A stretch of DNA of 64,000 bases from Streptomyces sp. SJL17-4 (GTDB taxonomy: Bacteria; Actinomycetota; Actinomycetes; Streptomycetales; Streptomycetaceae). The position numbers were made by a program, and so were the translations under genes. This document shows, one piece after another, positions 24,409 through 35,227 of the stretch. Below the pieces are notes generated by a model. The model was not told where the DNA came from, made no database searches, and saw only the letters and a program-made list of their open reading frames with translations. The stretch is taken from the NCBI RefSeq assembly GCF_036826855.1, contig NZ_CP104578.1, forward strand, positions 2,728,001-2,792,000. The letters run 5' to 3'. Every line of letters starts with the position of its first letter. The first letter of the stretch is position 1.

Positions 24409-25674
24409 TTACTTGATCCACTCCGACCAGTCCATGTTCCAGCCGTTGAGGCCGTTCTCCGGCTTGATCTGCTTGTCCTTCGAGTTCTTCACGACGACCA
24501 CGTCACCGATGATCGAGCGGTCGTAGAACCAGGCGGCCGGCATCGAGCTGTTGCCCGCGCCCCGCGCGTCCTGGAGGCCGACGCAGCCGTGGCTGACGTT
24601 GGCGGAGCCGAACGTGCCCGCCGAGGCCCAGTAGTTGCCGTGCACGAAGGTGCCGGACTGGGACAGCCGCATCGCGTGCGGGACGTCCTTGATGTCGTAC
24701 TCGCCGCCGAAGCCGACCGTGGCCCCGTTCATGCGGGTCACCTTGTACTTCTCGCTGATGACCATCTGACCGTTGTACGTGGTCGTGGAGGGCGCGCCCG
24801 CGGTGATCGGGATCGTCTTGATGATCTTGCCGTCGCGCTCGACCTTCATCGTCTTGGCGCTCGCGTCGACGGTGGAGACCTGACGGCGGCCGATGGTGAA
24901 GGTGACCGTCTTCTTCTGCTTGCCGTAGACGCCCGGGCGTCCCTCGACACCGTCCAGGTTGAGGTGCACGGTCACCTTGGTGCCCGCGGCCCAGTAGTTC
25001 TCCGGGCGGAAGTCGAGGCGGTCGTTGCCGAACCAGTGGCCCTCGATCGGCACGGACGGCTCGGCCGTCACCTTGATGGCCTTCTCGACGGCCTCCGGGT
25101 CGGTGATGCCCCGGGTGAAGTTGATGGACACCGGCATGCCGACGCCGACGGTCGAACCGTCCTCCGGCGTGTAGTGGCCGATGAAGGTGTTCTTCGGGAC
25201 GAGGGTGGTGAAGGTGGTGTCCTTCGCCGACTCGCGGCCCTCGGCGTCCTTCGCGATCGCGTGGACCTTGTACTGCGTGCCCGCGGCCAGGTGCACGGCC
25301 GGCGACCAGCTGGCGCCGTCCGCCGCGATCTTCCCCTCGACCGCGGTGCCCTTGGAGTCGGCGACCGTGACCGTGGTCAGCTTGCCCTGCGCCGCGGTGA
25401 CCTTGAGGACCCCGCTGGTGGCGACCGAGTCGGCGCCGTCCTTCGGAAGGATCGTCACGACCGCCTGGGAGGCGGCGTTCTCCTGCTTGCCGCCGCCCTG
25501 GGCGGCCGGTCCCTGGCCCCCCGTGCCGCCGCCGTTCGCCGTCTCACCGCCGCCGCAGGCGGTGAGCACCAGGAGCAGCGCTCCTGTCGCCAGGGCCTGC
25601 AGCCTGACTCCCCCGCGTCGGCCGCGCCGCGCCGTCGCTCCGACCGATGCCCCCGATATCGGCTGCCCGTTCAC
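24409..25674 (-). CDS. L,D-transpeptidase lipoprotein (Ig-like/YkuD)
   Basis: 421 residues from the GTG at 25672-25674, with GGGGAG ten bases upstream; an upstream extension is possible but lacks features. Signal peptide ends in the lipobox LVLTAC (lipid on Cys40). A Gly/Asn/Gln linker is followed by two bacterial Ig-like domains and a C-terminal YkuD catalytic domain with HGNYW and SHGCVGL (nucleophile Cys), then the conserved Trp-rich tail NGWNMDWSEW. It forms 3-3 cross-links in peptidoglycan outside the membrane. A close paralogue lies just upstream. Confidence 0.93.
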   Translation of the reverse strand: MNGQPISGASVGATARRGRRGGVRLQALATGALLLVLTACGGGETANGGGTGGQGPAAQGGGKQENAASQAVVTILPKDGADSVATSGVLKVTAAQGKLTTVTVADSKGTAVEGKIAADGASWSPAVHLAAGTQYKVHAIAKDAEGRESAKDTTFTTLVPKNTFIGHYTPEDGSTVGVGMPVSINFTRGITDPEAVEKAIKVTAEPSVPIEGHWFGNDRLDFRPENYWAAGTKVTVHLNLDGVEGRPGVYGKQKKTVTFTIGRRQVSTVDASAKTMKVERDGKIIKTIPITAGAPSTTTYNGQMVISEKYKVTRMNGATVGFGGEYDIKDVPHAMRLSQSGTFVHGNYWASAGTFGSANVSHGCVGLQDARGAGNSSMPAAWFYDRSIIGDVVVVKNSKDKQIKPENGLNGWNMDWSEWIK

Positions 25675-25870
25675 TGTGGTCTTCTCCCCTCGCACGGCCC
25701 GGCACCGCCCGGCCCCACCCCCGTGCGCATCCACTCGCGCACACGGCGATAGATAATCACACCGCAGGACACGAAAGATCCTCGCGAATGTCACCGTTCC
25801 GTCCCGATCGACCTGCTAAGACAACGAAAGAGGCCGAAAGCTCCGGGCGGTACGAGGGGGACGAAGGGGG

Positions 25871-27088
25871 TCAGCCCAGTGCGGAGCCGGCCTTCCACCG
25901 GTTCCACTCCATGTTCCAGCCTCCGAGGCCGTTGTCGGGAGCGACCTTTCGGTCACGGGAGTTGACCACTTCCACCACGTCGCCGATGAGGGTCCGCTCG
26001 AAGAACCAGCCCGCCGGGGACTCGGCGCTGCCGCCCTTGTCGTCCCGGAGGCCGATGCAGCCGTGGCTGACGTTGGCGGAGCCGAAGGTGCTCGGCGCGG
26101 CCCAGTAGTTGCCGTGCAGGAAGGTGCCCGAGTCGGTGAGACGGATGGCGTGCGGCACGTCCTTGATGTCGTACTCGCCGCCGAAGCCGACCGTGGCCCC
26201 GTTCATCCGGGTCACGTCGTACAGCTCGGTGACGACCATCTTCCCGTTGTACGTGGTGGTCTTCGGCGCTCCCGCGGTGATCGGCACGGTGGCGAGGACG
26301 TCACCGTCCCGCCTGACCTCCATGGTGTGGGCGGCGGCGTCGACCGTGGAGACCTGGGAGCGGCCGACGGTGAAGCCGACGGTCTTGCGCTGGATGCCGT
26401 ACACGCCGGGTGCTCCCTCGACGTCCCGCAGGCCGAGTTCGACGGTGACCTCGGTGCCCGGCTGCCAGTACGCGGCGGGGCGGAAGTCGAGCCGCTCCTT
26501 GCCGAACCAGTGGCCGACGACCTCCACCGGCGGCACGGAGGTGATCCGGATGGCCCGCTCGACCGCCGCGCGGTTCTCGATCGGCATGTTGAAGCCGAAG
26601 GAAACGATCATGCCGGTGCCGACAGTGGAACGGTTCTCCGGCTTGAAGTAGCCGATGAAGCGGCTCTCGGGCACCACGGTGGTGAAGGTGGTGTGCCGGG
26701 CGGAGCGGCGGCCGTGCGCGTCGAGCGCGACGGCGTCCACACTGTACTTCGCGGCCAGCGCGAGGCGGGTCTCCGGCCGGGGCCGCCAGCGCAGTCCGTC
26801 GGCGGAGATCTCCCCGGCGACCCGGGTCCGTCTGCCGTCCTCCACCTGGACGACGGTCACCCGTTCGAGTCGCCCGCTGTCCACCTTCACCTCGACCGGG
26901 CCCTCGGCCGGCAGCCCCCGGCTGCCGTCCTCCGGGCTGACCCGGATGACGTCGCCGGGGGCCCGTGCCTTGCCCGGCAGGCTGATGTCGATCCCGCCTC
27001 CGCCGTCCGGCGCCGTGCAGCCCACGAGGCCCGCCAACAGTCCCGCCACCGCGAGGGCGTACCTCGCCCGCTTCCATACAAGTGTCAC
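25871..27088 (-). CDS. L,D-transpeptidase lipoprotein, paralogue
   Basis: Same architecture as the neighbouring protein: lipobox LAGLVGC (Cys24 from this start), Ig-like repeats and YkuD domain with HGNYW, SHGCIGL and the terminal NGLGGWNMEWNRW. The GTG at 27086-27088 gives a compact signal peptide of 405 residues total; another GTG at 27109 adds seven residues but abuts the GGAGG directly. The tandem arrangement with 196 bp between the genes points to an old duplication. Divergent from glgX. Confidence 0.9.
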   Translation of the reverse strand: MTLVWKRARYALAVAGLLAGLVGCTAPDGGGGIDISLPGKARAPGDVIRVSPEDGSRGLPAEGPVEVKVDSGRLERVTVVQVEDGRRTRVAGEISADGLRWRPRPETRLALAAKYSVDAVALDAHGRRSARHTTFTTVVPESRFIGYFKPENRSTVGTGMIVSFGFNMPIENRAAVERAIRITSVPPVEVVGHWFGKERLDFRPAAYWQPGTEVTVELGLRDVEGAPGVYGIQRKTVGFTVGRSQVSTVDAAAHTMEVRRDGDVLATVPITAGAPKTTTYNGKMVVTELYDVTRMNGATVGFGGEYDIKDVPHAIRLTDSGTFLHGNYWAAPSTFGSANVSHGCIGLRDDKGGSAESPAGWFFERTLIGDVVEVVNSRDRKVAPDNGLGGWNMEWNRWKAGSALG

Positions 27089-27252
27089 GCTCGGCCCAAC
27101 GACAGCCACCCTCCAGGGGAAACGTGCGTGCGGGTCATGTTGGGAGCCGGGCCGTCCGGGCAGAACAGGGGGAGAACCACGCGCGGGAGCGGCGGCCGGG
27201 ACGCCGCCACTTCCCCGGGTGCGGGCCCGACGAGCCGCTGGAGGCCGGGACG

Positions 27253-29454
<2,202 letters not shown>

Positions 29455-29464
29455 GCGACCCGGG

Positions 29465-30106
29465 TCACGAGCGGCCCAGGATCCCCCGGTCGTATCCGGC
29501 GGCGACGGCGGACGCCCGGTCGTTGACCCCCAACTTGCCGTAGATGTGCGTGAGATGGGTCTTCACGGTGGCCTCGCTGATGAAGAGCTCGGCGGCGATG
29601 GCCCGGTTGGCGGTGCCCTTGGCGACAAGGGCCAGGATCTCGCCCTCGCGGGCGGAGAGCGCGGTGACGGCGGCCGGGGCGGCGGGCGTGCGGACGGCGG
29701 TGACGAGGCGGGTGGCGACGGCCGGGGAGAGGACGGTCCGGCCGTCGGCGGCGGCCCGCACGGCCCCGAACAGCTCCTCACGCGGGGCGTCCTTGAGGAG
29801 GTAGCCGGTGGCGCCCGCCTCGATCGCCGGGAGCGTGTCGGTGTCCGTGTCGTACGTGGTGAGGACGAGGACCCGGGCGCCGCGCCGGGTGAGCTCGGCG
29901 ATGGCGTCGACGCCGTTGCCGCCGGGCATGCGCAGGTCCATGAGGACGACGTCCGGGTCGAGCCGCAGGGCGAGTTCGACGGCCTCGTGGCCGTCGGAGG
30001 CCTCGCCGAGGACGCGGAATCCGGAGGCGGCCGCGGTGAACATGCCGCGCAGGCCGTCCCGTACGACGGGGTGATCGTCGACGATCAGCAGGGTGATCTC
30101 GCTCAT
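29465..30106 (-). CDS. NarL-type response regulator
   Basis: 213 residues from the ATG at 30104-30106, which overlaps the kinase stop (ATGA). Receiver residues are intact (VDDHP, phospho-acceptor Asp57 in DVVLMDLRMPGG, Lys in YLLKD), followed by a LuxR helix-turn-helix (LSAREGEILALVAKGTANRAIAAEL). Last gene of an operon ABC ATPase-permease-kinase-regulator, so it probably controls that transporter in response to a membrane signal. Confidence 0.93.
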   Translation of the reverse strand: MSEITLLIVDDHPVVRDGLRGMFTAAASGFRVLGEASDGHEAVELALRLDPDVVLMDLRMPGGNGVDAIAELTRRGARVLVLTTYDTDTDTLPAIEAGATGYLLKDAPREELFGAVRAAADGRTVLSPAVATRLVTAVRTPAAPAAVTALSAREGEILALVAKGTANRAIAAELFISEATVKTHLTHIYGKLGVNDRASAVAAGYDRGILGRS

Positions 30107-31401
30107 GGTGCGGCCCACGGTACGCGAGCGGAGATCGCGGTGCCTTCGCCGAGGGCGGTCTCGACCGTGACGGAGCCGGCGAGGCGCTCGGCCCGGGCCC
30201 GCATGCCGTCGAGTCCGAACCCGCCGCCCGTGGAGCCGCGTTCGGGGAGGGCGAGCGGGTCGAAGCCCCGGCCGTCGTCCCGTACGTCGAGGGTGATCTC
30301 GTCACCCATGTAGGAGAGGGTGACGCCCGCCCGGGTCGCCCCCGCGTGGCGTGCGGCGTTCGACAGGGCCTCCTGGGCGATCCGCAGCAGGGTGGCGGCG
30401 ACCTCGTCGTGCGGCGGCCGCACGGTGCCGGTGACCGTGAACCGGGTGTCGACGCCGCTGTGCTCGGCCCAGTCGGCGACCGTCCTGCGCAGGGCGTCGT
30501 CGAGGGTGTCGTGGGCCAGGGCGACCGGGCTCAGGTTCCGCACCGAGCGGCGGGCCTCGCCGAGGCTGTGCCGGGCGAGGTCGGCGGCCCGCCGCAGGTG
30601 GACGTCGGCGCCGGCCCGGTCGGGGAGGGCGTGGGCGGCCTGGAGCTGGGTGATGACCCCGGTGAGGCCCTGGGCGATGGTGTCGTGGATCTCGGCGGCG
30701 AGCCGGCGCCGCTCGTCGGCGATCCCGGCCTCGCGGGCCTGGAGGAGGAGCTGGGCCTGGAGGGTGGCGTTCTCGGCGAGGGCCCGTTCGAGGCGCTCGT
30801 TGGCGCGGGCGAGTTCCGCGATGGTCGCGGCGCGCTCGGCGGCCTTCTCCGTCTCCTTCGTGCCGAGGTGGGCGAAGGCCATGACGAGGCAGGCGTTCAG
30901 GGCGAACAGCCCGCCGAAGGCGAGCCAGTGCACGAGGGAGGCGGGCGGCAGACCGCCGGACTGGGAACCGGCCATGGTGACGGCGGTGACGAGGAGCCCG
31001 GCCCGGGTGAGGCGGTGGGGCAGCAGGTGGACGGCGTCGAAGTAGCCGGCGCAGGCGTAGATCGCGAAGAACGGGTTGAGCCAGCTGAGCGCGAAGGCGA
31101 GGGCGGTACGGAGGACGAAGAAGGTGACGGAGGCCGGCCCCGGCGCCCCCGGCACCAGCACGGGTCCGGTCCCCGGCCGTTCGGGCCCCCACCCGGCGGC
31201 CGCGACCACCCTGGAGCACCGGCGGTCCCACGCCACGTGGAGGAGGAGCACCGCCGCCACCAGGACGCCGGCCGTCACCGTCTCCGTACGGTCCATGAGC
31301 AGGTCGGCCGAGGCCCCGGCGATCACGACGGCGATGCCGAGCAGTCCGAACGGCCCCCAGCGGATGAACTGGCGCCAGCGCTCCTCGACGGTGGTGGGCA
31401 C
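30103..31401 (-). CDS. HPK7-type sensor histidine kinase
   Basis: 432 residues from a GTG (31399-31401) with GGAGAGGAGG upstream. Five or so membrane helices fill residues 15-180; a coiled coil (ETEKAAERAATIAELARANERLERAL) leads to the HisKA_3 block with His239 in AAEIHDTIAQGL, and the ATPase domain with NAARHAGA and DDGRGFDP. The N-terminal membrane sensor has almost no external loop, as in LiaS/DesK-type kinases sensing membrane or envelope stress. Pairs with the regulator gene. Confidence 0.93.
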   Translation of the reverse strand: MPTTVEERWRQFIRWGPFGLLGIAVVIAGASADLLMDRTETVTAGVLVAAVLLLHVAWDRRCSRVVAAAGWGPERPGTGPVLVPGAPGPASVTFFVLRTALAFALSWLNPFFAIYACAGYFDAVHLLPHRLTRAGLLVTAVTMAGSQSGGLPPASLVHWLAFGGLFALNACLVMAFAHLGTKETEKAAERAATIAELARANERLERALAENATLQAQLLLQAREAGIADERRRLAAEIHDTIAQGLTGVITQLQAAHALPDRAGADVHLRRAADLARHSLGEARRSVRNLSPVALAHDTLDDALRRTVADWAEHSGVDTRFTVTGTVRPPHDEVAATLLRIAQEALSNAARHAGATRAGVTLSYMGDEITLDVRDDGRGFDPLALPERGSTGGGFGLDGMRARAERLAGSVTVETALGEGTAISARVPWAAP

Positions 31402-31420
31402 CCCGCCGCCTCCTCTCCTG

Positions 31421-32170
31421 TCACTCCCAGCGGAACCAGCGCACCGACGCGGCGGTCAGCACGGTCGTCCACAGGGCCAGTACCCCGAGCGCGGCCCAGC
31501 CGGGCCAGCCGCCCCTCACGGCCGAGTCGAGGGCCTCGGATGCGGCGCCGAACGGGGTGAGTCCGACGATCCGCTGCAGCGTATCGGGCATGGCCTGGAC
31601 AGGCACCCAGACTCCGGCCGTGAACATCGCGGGGAACGCGACGGCCGAGCCGACGGCGTAGGCGATGCTCTGGGTCCGGGAGACCGCGCACACGGTGGCG
31701 CCGAGGGCCAGACCGGCCGCCACGGTGAGGAGCAGGGCGAGGACGTACCCCGCGAGGTTGCCCGGCAGGCCGACGCCGAAGGCGAGCCGCCCCACCGTGA
31801 TCACCAGCACCGCGGAGACCAGGGTGGCCGCGGCGTACAGCACGATCTGGGCGGTGAGCAGCGCCGCGGGCCGGACCGGGGTGGTGGACATTCGGCGCAG
31901 CACGCCGCGTTCCCGGTAGCCGGCGAGGACCGCGGGCATGGCCTGGACCGCGGCCATGATGAGGGCGAAGAGAACGGAGACGGGGACGTAGAGGTCGATG
32001 ACGCGTCGCCCGCCGAGGTCCTCGGACGCCTCCCGGAAGGAGGGGATCAGACCGAGGATCACGATCAGCACGGTCGGCGAGGCCATCACCCAGAACAGGG
32101 TGCCGGGTTCGCGGGTGAAGAGGCGGACCTCGGTCCGCAGGACGGCGGCGGCAGGGCTGGTCGTACTCAT
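31421..32170 (-). CDS. ABC-2 type transporter permease
   Basis: 249 residues with six hydrophobic segments, including LFWVMASPTVLIVILGLIP, VSVLFALIMAAVQAMPAVLAGY and AFPAMFTAGVWVPVQAMP. GYRERGVLRRMSTTPVRP is typical of the ABC-2 drug/antibiotic export family. The ATG overlaps the ATPase stop by 4 nt. Acts with the upstream ATPase, probably exporting a lipid or antimicrobial; substrate unknown. Confidence 0.9.
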   Translation of the reverse strand: MSTTSPAAAVLRTEVRLFTREPGTLFWVMASPTVLIVILGLIPSFREASEDLGGRRVIDLYVPVSVLFALIMAAVQAMPAVLAGYRERGVLRRMSTTPVRPAALLTAQIVLYAAATLVSAVLVITVGRLAFGVGLPGNLAGYVLALLLTVAAGLALGATVCAVSRTQSIAYAVGSAVAFPAMFTAGVWVPVQAMPDTLQRIVGLTPFGAASEALDSAVRGGWPGWAALGVLALWTTVLTAASVRWFRWE

Positions 32171-33072
32171 CGGAGTTCGGCTCCCGTCAGGTCGAGGTAG
32201 GCGTCGTCGAGGGTGGCGTCGGCGACCCGGAGCTGCCCGGCCGTGACGCCCCGGCGGGCGAGGAGGGAGACGAAGGCGGCGACGGTCTCCTCCGTGCCGC
32301 TGACGACCGTCCGGCCGTCCGCCGTCGCGACGGAGGCGGCTCCGGGCAGGGCCCGCAGCGCCTCCGCGTCGAGCGCGGTGTCGGCCGCGAAGGAGATCAC
32401 CTTGGCTGCGGCGGCCCGCCCGATCAGCCCCTCGGGGGTGTCGAGCGCGGCGATCCGGCCCTGGTCGAGGACGGCGATCCGGTCGCAGAGACGCTGCGCC
32501 TCCTCCATGAAGTGGGTGACGAGCAGCACCGTCACCCCGTCGTCCCGGATGGACTCGACGAGCTCCCAGACCTCCCGGCGGGCTCGTGGGTCGAGGCCGG
32601 TGGTGAGTTCGTCGAGGACGACGATCCGCGGGTCGCCGATCAGCGCGAGGGCGATGAGGAGCCGCTGCTTCAGGCCGCCCGACAACTTCCCGAACCGGCT
32701 CCTCAGATGCGGCAGCAGCCCGAGCCGCTCGGCGAGGGCCTGCCGGTCGGCAGGCCGCTCGTAGAAGGAGGCGTACAGGTCGAGCGCCTCCCGGACGGTC
32801 AGTTTGGCCTGGAGCTCGCTCTCCTGGAGCTGGACGCCGAGCACCCGGGTGAGTTCGGAGCGCCGGCTCGCGGGGTCGTACCCGCAGACCTGCACCCGGC
32901 CCTCGTCGGGGGTCCGCAACCCCGCCACGCACTCCACCGTGGTGGTCTTGCCGGCGCCGTTGGGCCCGAGGATCCCGAAGACCTCGCCCTCACCGACCTC
33001 GAACGTCACCCCGTCGACGACCTTCCGGCCGCCGTACGACTTGTGCAGTCCCCGCACCTCGATCACTGTCAT
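32167..33072 (-). CDS. ABC transporter ATP-binding protein
   Basis: 301 residues from the ATG at 33070-33072. Walker A GPNGAGKTT, signature KLSGGLKQR, Walker B RIVVLDELTTGLD, and the H-loop LVTHFMEEA are complete. The ~80-residue C-terminal extension (ADGRTVVSGTEETVAAFVSLL) is the usual domain of DrrA-type ATPases. First gene of the four-gene operon; a 20-bp palindrome lies 59 bp upstream. Confidence 0.93.
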   Translation of the reverse strand: MTVIEVRGLHKSYGGRKVVDGVTFEVGEGEVFGILGPNGAGKTTTVECVAGLRTPDEGRVQVCGYDPASRRSELTRVLGVQLQESELQAKLTVREALDLYASFYERPADRQALAERLGLLPHLRSRFGKLSGGLKQRLLIALALIGDPRIVVLDELTTGLDPRARREVWELVESIRDDGVTVLLVTHFMEEAQRLCDRIAVLDQGRIAALDTPEGLIGRAAAAKVISFAADTALDAEALRALPGAASVATADGRTVVSGTEETVAAFVSLLARRGVTAGQLRVADATLDDAYLDLTGAELR

Positions 33073-33130
33073 GCCCCAAGGCTGTCGGCCGGGGCGCGGC
33101 ACGGGTATCGGCCATCTCGCTCGTCGTGGA

Positions 33131-33150
33131 CATCAACCGATCGGTTGATG
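33131..33150. promoter_or_regulatory. Perfect 20-bp palindrome between two ABC transporter operons
   Basis: catcaaccgatcggttgatg is self-complementary over all 20 bases and lies between the divergent starts at 33072 and 33254. The AACCGATCGGTT core resembles TetR-family operators. No TetR gene is adjacent, so the binder would be encoded elsewhere. Confidence 0.6.
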
Positions 33151-33253
33151 GGCGGTACGACTCACGGCCGTCCGGCGCCTGCGCCCTTCCGGCCGATCGG
33201 TGGCCGGAAAACAGGATGAGACGTGTCAGTGGTGAACCGTATGGTCGGGCCTG

Positions 33254-35227
33254 ATGCCCGAGAAACCTGTCGCCCCAGCGCCCCCCGCCCCCGATTCCCG
33301 CGACGGCCATGACGACCACGCCGCTCACGCCGACCACGCCCACCACGCCGCTCACGCCGATCGCGCCGATCGCGCCGATCGCGACCGTTCCGCGGTGCGG
33401 ACGCTGCTCCGTCTCTGGCCGTACGTGCGGCCCGTGCGGGCGCGGTTGTTCACGGCCGCGTTCGTCGCGATCGTCGCGTCCTGTCTGTCGCTCGTCATCC
33501 CGCTCGTACTGAAGTGGCTGGTCGACGGGCCGGTCGCGGACCGGGACCCGGGCGGCGTGTGGCTGGGGGCGCTCTACCTCCTGCTGCTCGGCATCGCCGA
33601 GGCGGTGCTCTTCGGCTACCGGCGATGGCTGGTGGCCCGCCCCCTGTCGGGGGTGGAGGCGAGGATGCGGGCCGATCTGTACGGCAGGCTCCAGCGGCTC
33701 CCGATCGCCTTCCACGACCGGTGGGCCTCCGGCCAGCTGCTCTCCCGGGGCACGACCGATCTCATGCTGGTCCGGATGTTCCTGGCCTTCCCGCTGACGT
33801 TCCTGCTGGTCAACGCCGTGACGATCCTCGCGGGTTACGTCCTGTTGCTCGCCCAGGACTGGTCCCTCGGGCTCGTCCTCCTCACCCCGGTCATCCCGCT
33901 CGTCATCGTCTGCTCGATCTTCGAGGGCCGGTACGGGGTGGTCGCGCGCCGCGCCCAGGACCAGGTGGGCGATCTGACGACGGTCGTCGAGGAGAGCGTC
34001 CTCGGCATCCGGATCGTCAAGGGCTTCGGCCGCCATCGCAGCCAGGCGACGGCCTTCCGCGAGCTCTCCGGCCGACTGCGCGGCACGGAACTCGTCAAGG
34101 CCCGGCTGCTCGCGATGATCTGGGCGGTCATCACCTTCGTACCGGAGCTGGCCATCGGGGCGGCCCTCGTCCTCGGCACGGTCCAGGTGGCGGACGGGGA
34201 CCTGTCGGCGGGCACGCTCGTCGCGTTCCTGTCGACGGCCCTGGCGCTGCGCTGGCCGGTGGAGTCGATCGGCTTCCTGCTGGCGATGAGCCAGGAGGCG
34301 GCGACCGCGACGGAACGGTACTTCGAGGTGATGGACGCCGAGGAGGAGCCGGACACCGCCCCGGCTGCCCCGGCTACCCCGACTGCCCTGGGCGCGAAGG
34401 CCGCCCGGGGCGCGACGGCCGGCGGTCCGGGCGGCGTGCGCTTCGAGAGCGTGTCGTTCCGCTACCCGGACGCCCCGGCGGACTCCCCGCCCGTCCTCGA
34501 CGGCATCGACCTGCACATCCGCCCCGGTGAGACCCTGGCCCTGGTCGGCGGCACGGGCTCCGGCAAGACCACGCTCACCGCCCTCGTACCGAGGCTGCAC
34601 GAGGCGACGGGCGGCCGCATCCTCCTGGACGGCGAGGACATCGCCCTGATGGAACGGGAGCGGCTGCGGTCCCTGGTGTCGATGGCGTTCGAGGAGCCCA
34701 CCCTCTTCTCCGCCAGCGTCGGGGAGAACGTCCTGATGGGCGCGGACGGAACGGCGGGCGAGCCGGAACTGCGCCGCGCCCTCGGTGTGGCGCAGGCGGA
34801 CGGCTTCGTCGAGCGGCTGCCCGACGGCGCCGCGACCCAGGTCGGCGAGCAGGGCCTGAGCCTGTCCGGCGGCCAGCGCCAGCGGCTCGCCCTGGCGAGG
34901 GCGGTCGTCGGCCGCCCCCGTTTCCTGGTCCTGGACGACCCCCTGTCCGCGCTCGACGTCCACACGGAGGCCCGCGTGGAGGCGGCCCTGCGGGAGGTCC
35001 TGCGGGACACCACGGCACTCGTCGTGGCGCACCGTCCGTCGACGGTGATGCTGGCCGACCGGGTGGCGCTGCTGTCCCGGGGCCGGATCGCGGCCGTGGG
35101 CACCCATCACGAACTGCTGCGGAGCAGCGAGGAGTACGCCTGGCTGATGTCCGGCGAGATGTCCGGTGACACATTCGACGACATGTCCGGCGACATGTCC
35201 GGCGACGGCGAGGGCGGGGACCGATGA
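33254..35227 (+). CDS. ABC exporter half (degenerate-site subunit), TMD-NBD
   Basis: 657 residues. The N-terminus is a His/Asp/Ala-rich repeat (residues ~18-45). Six transmembrane helices of the exporter type occupy ~50-340, and the nucleotide domain carries Walker A GGTGSGKTT, signature LSGGQRQR and Walker B FLVLDDPLSALD, where the usual catalytic Glu is Asp. The C-terminus repeats MSGDM-like units. The stop overlaps the next start (ATGA). With the following protein it forms a heterodimer in which this subunit supplies the good signature but the poor Walker B. Substrate unknown; multidrug or siderophore-type export are possibilities. Confidence 0.9.
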   Translation: MPEKPVAPAPPAPDSRDGHDDHAAHADHAHHAAHADRADRADRDRSAVRTLLRLWPYVRPVRARLFTAAFVAIVASCLSLVIPLVLKWLVDGPVADRDPGGVWLGALYLLLLGIAEAVLFGYRRWLVARPLSGVEARMRADLYGRLQRLPIAFHDRWASGQLLSRGTTDLMLVRMFLAFPLTFLLVNAVTILAGYVLLLAQDWSLGLVLLTPVIPLVIVCSIFEGRYGVVARRAQDQVGDLTTVVEESVLGIRIVKGFGRHRSQATAFRELSGRLRGTELVKARLLAMIWAVITFVPELAIGAALVLGTVQVADGDLSAGTLVAFLSTALALRWPVESIGFLLAMSQEAATATERYFEVMDAEEEPDTAPAAPATPTALGAKAARGATAGGPGGVRFESVSFRYPDAPADSPPVLDGIDLHIRPGETLALVGGTGSGKTTLTALVPRLHEATGGRILLDGEDIALMERERLRSLVSMAFEEPTLFSASVGENVLMGADGTAGEPELRRALGVAQADGFVERLPDGAATQVGEQGLSLSGGQRQRLALARAVVGRPRFLVLDDPLSALDVHTEARVEAALREVLRDTTALVVAHRPSTVMLADRVALLSRGRIAAVGTHHELLRSSEEYAWLMSGEMSGDTFDDMSGDMSGDGEGGDR

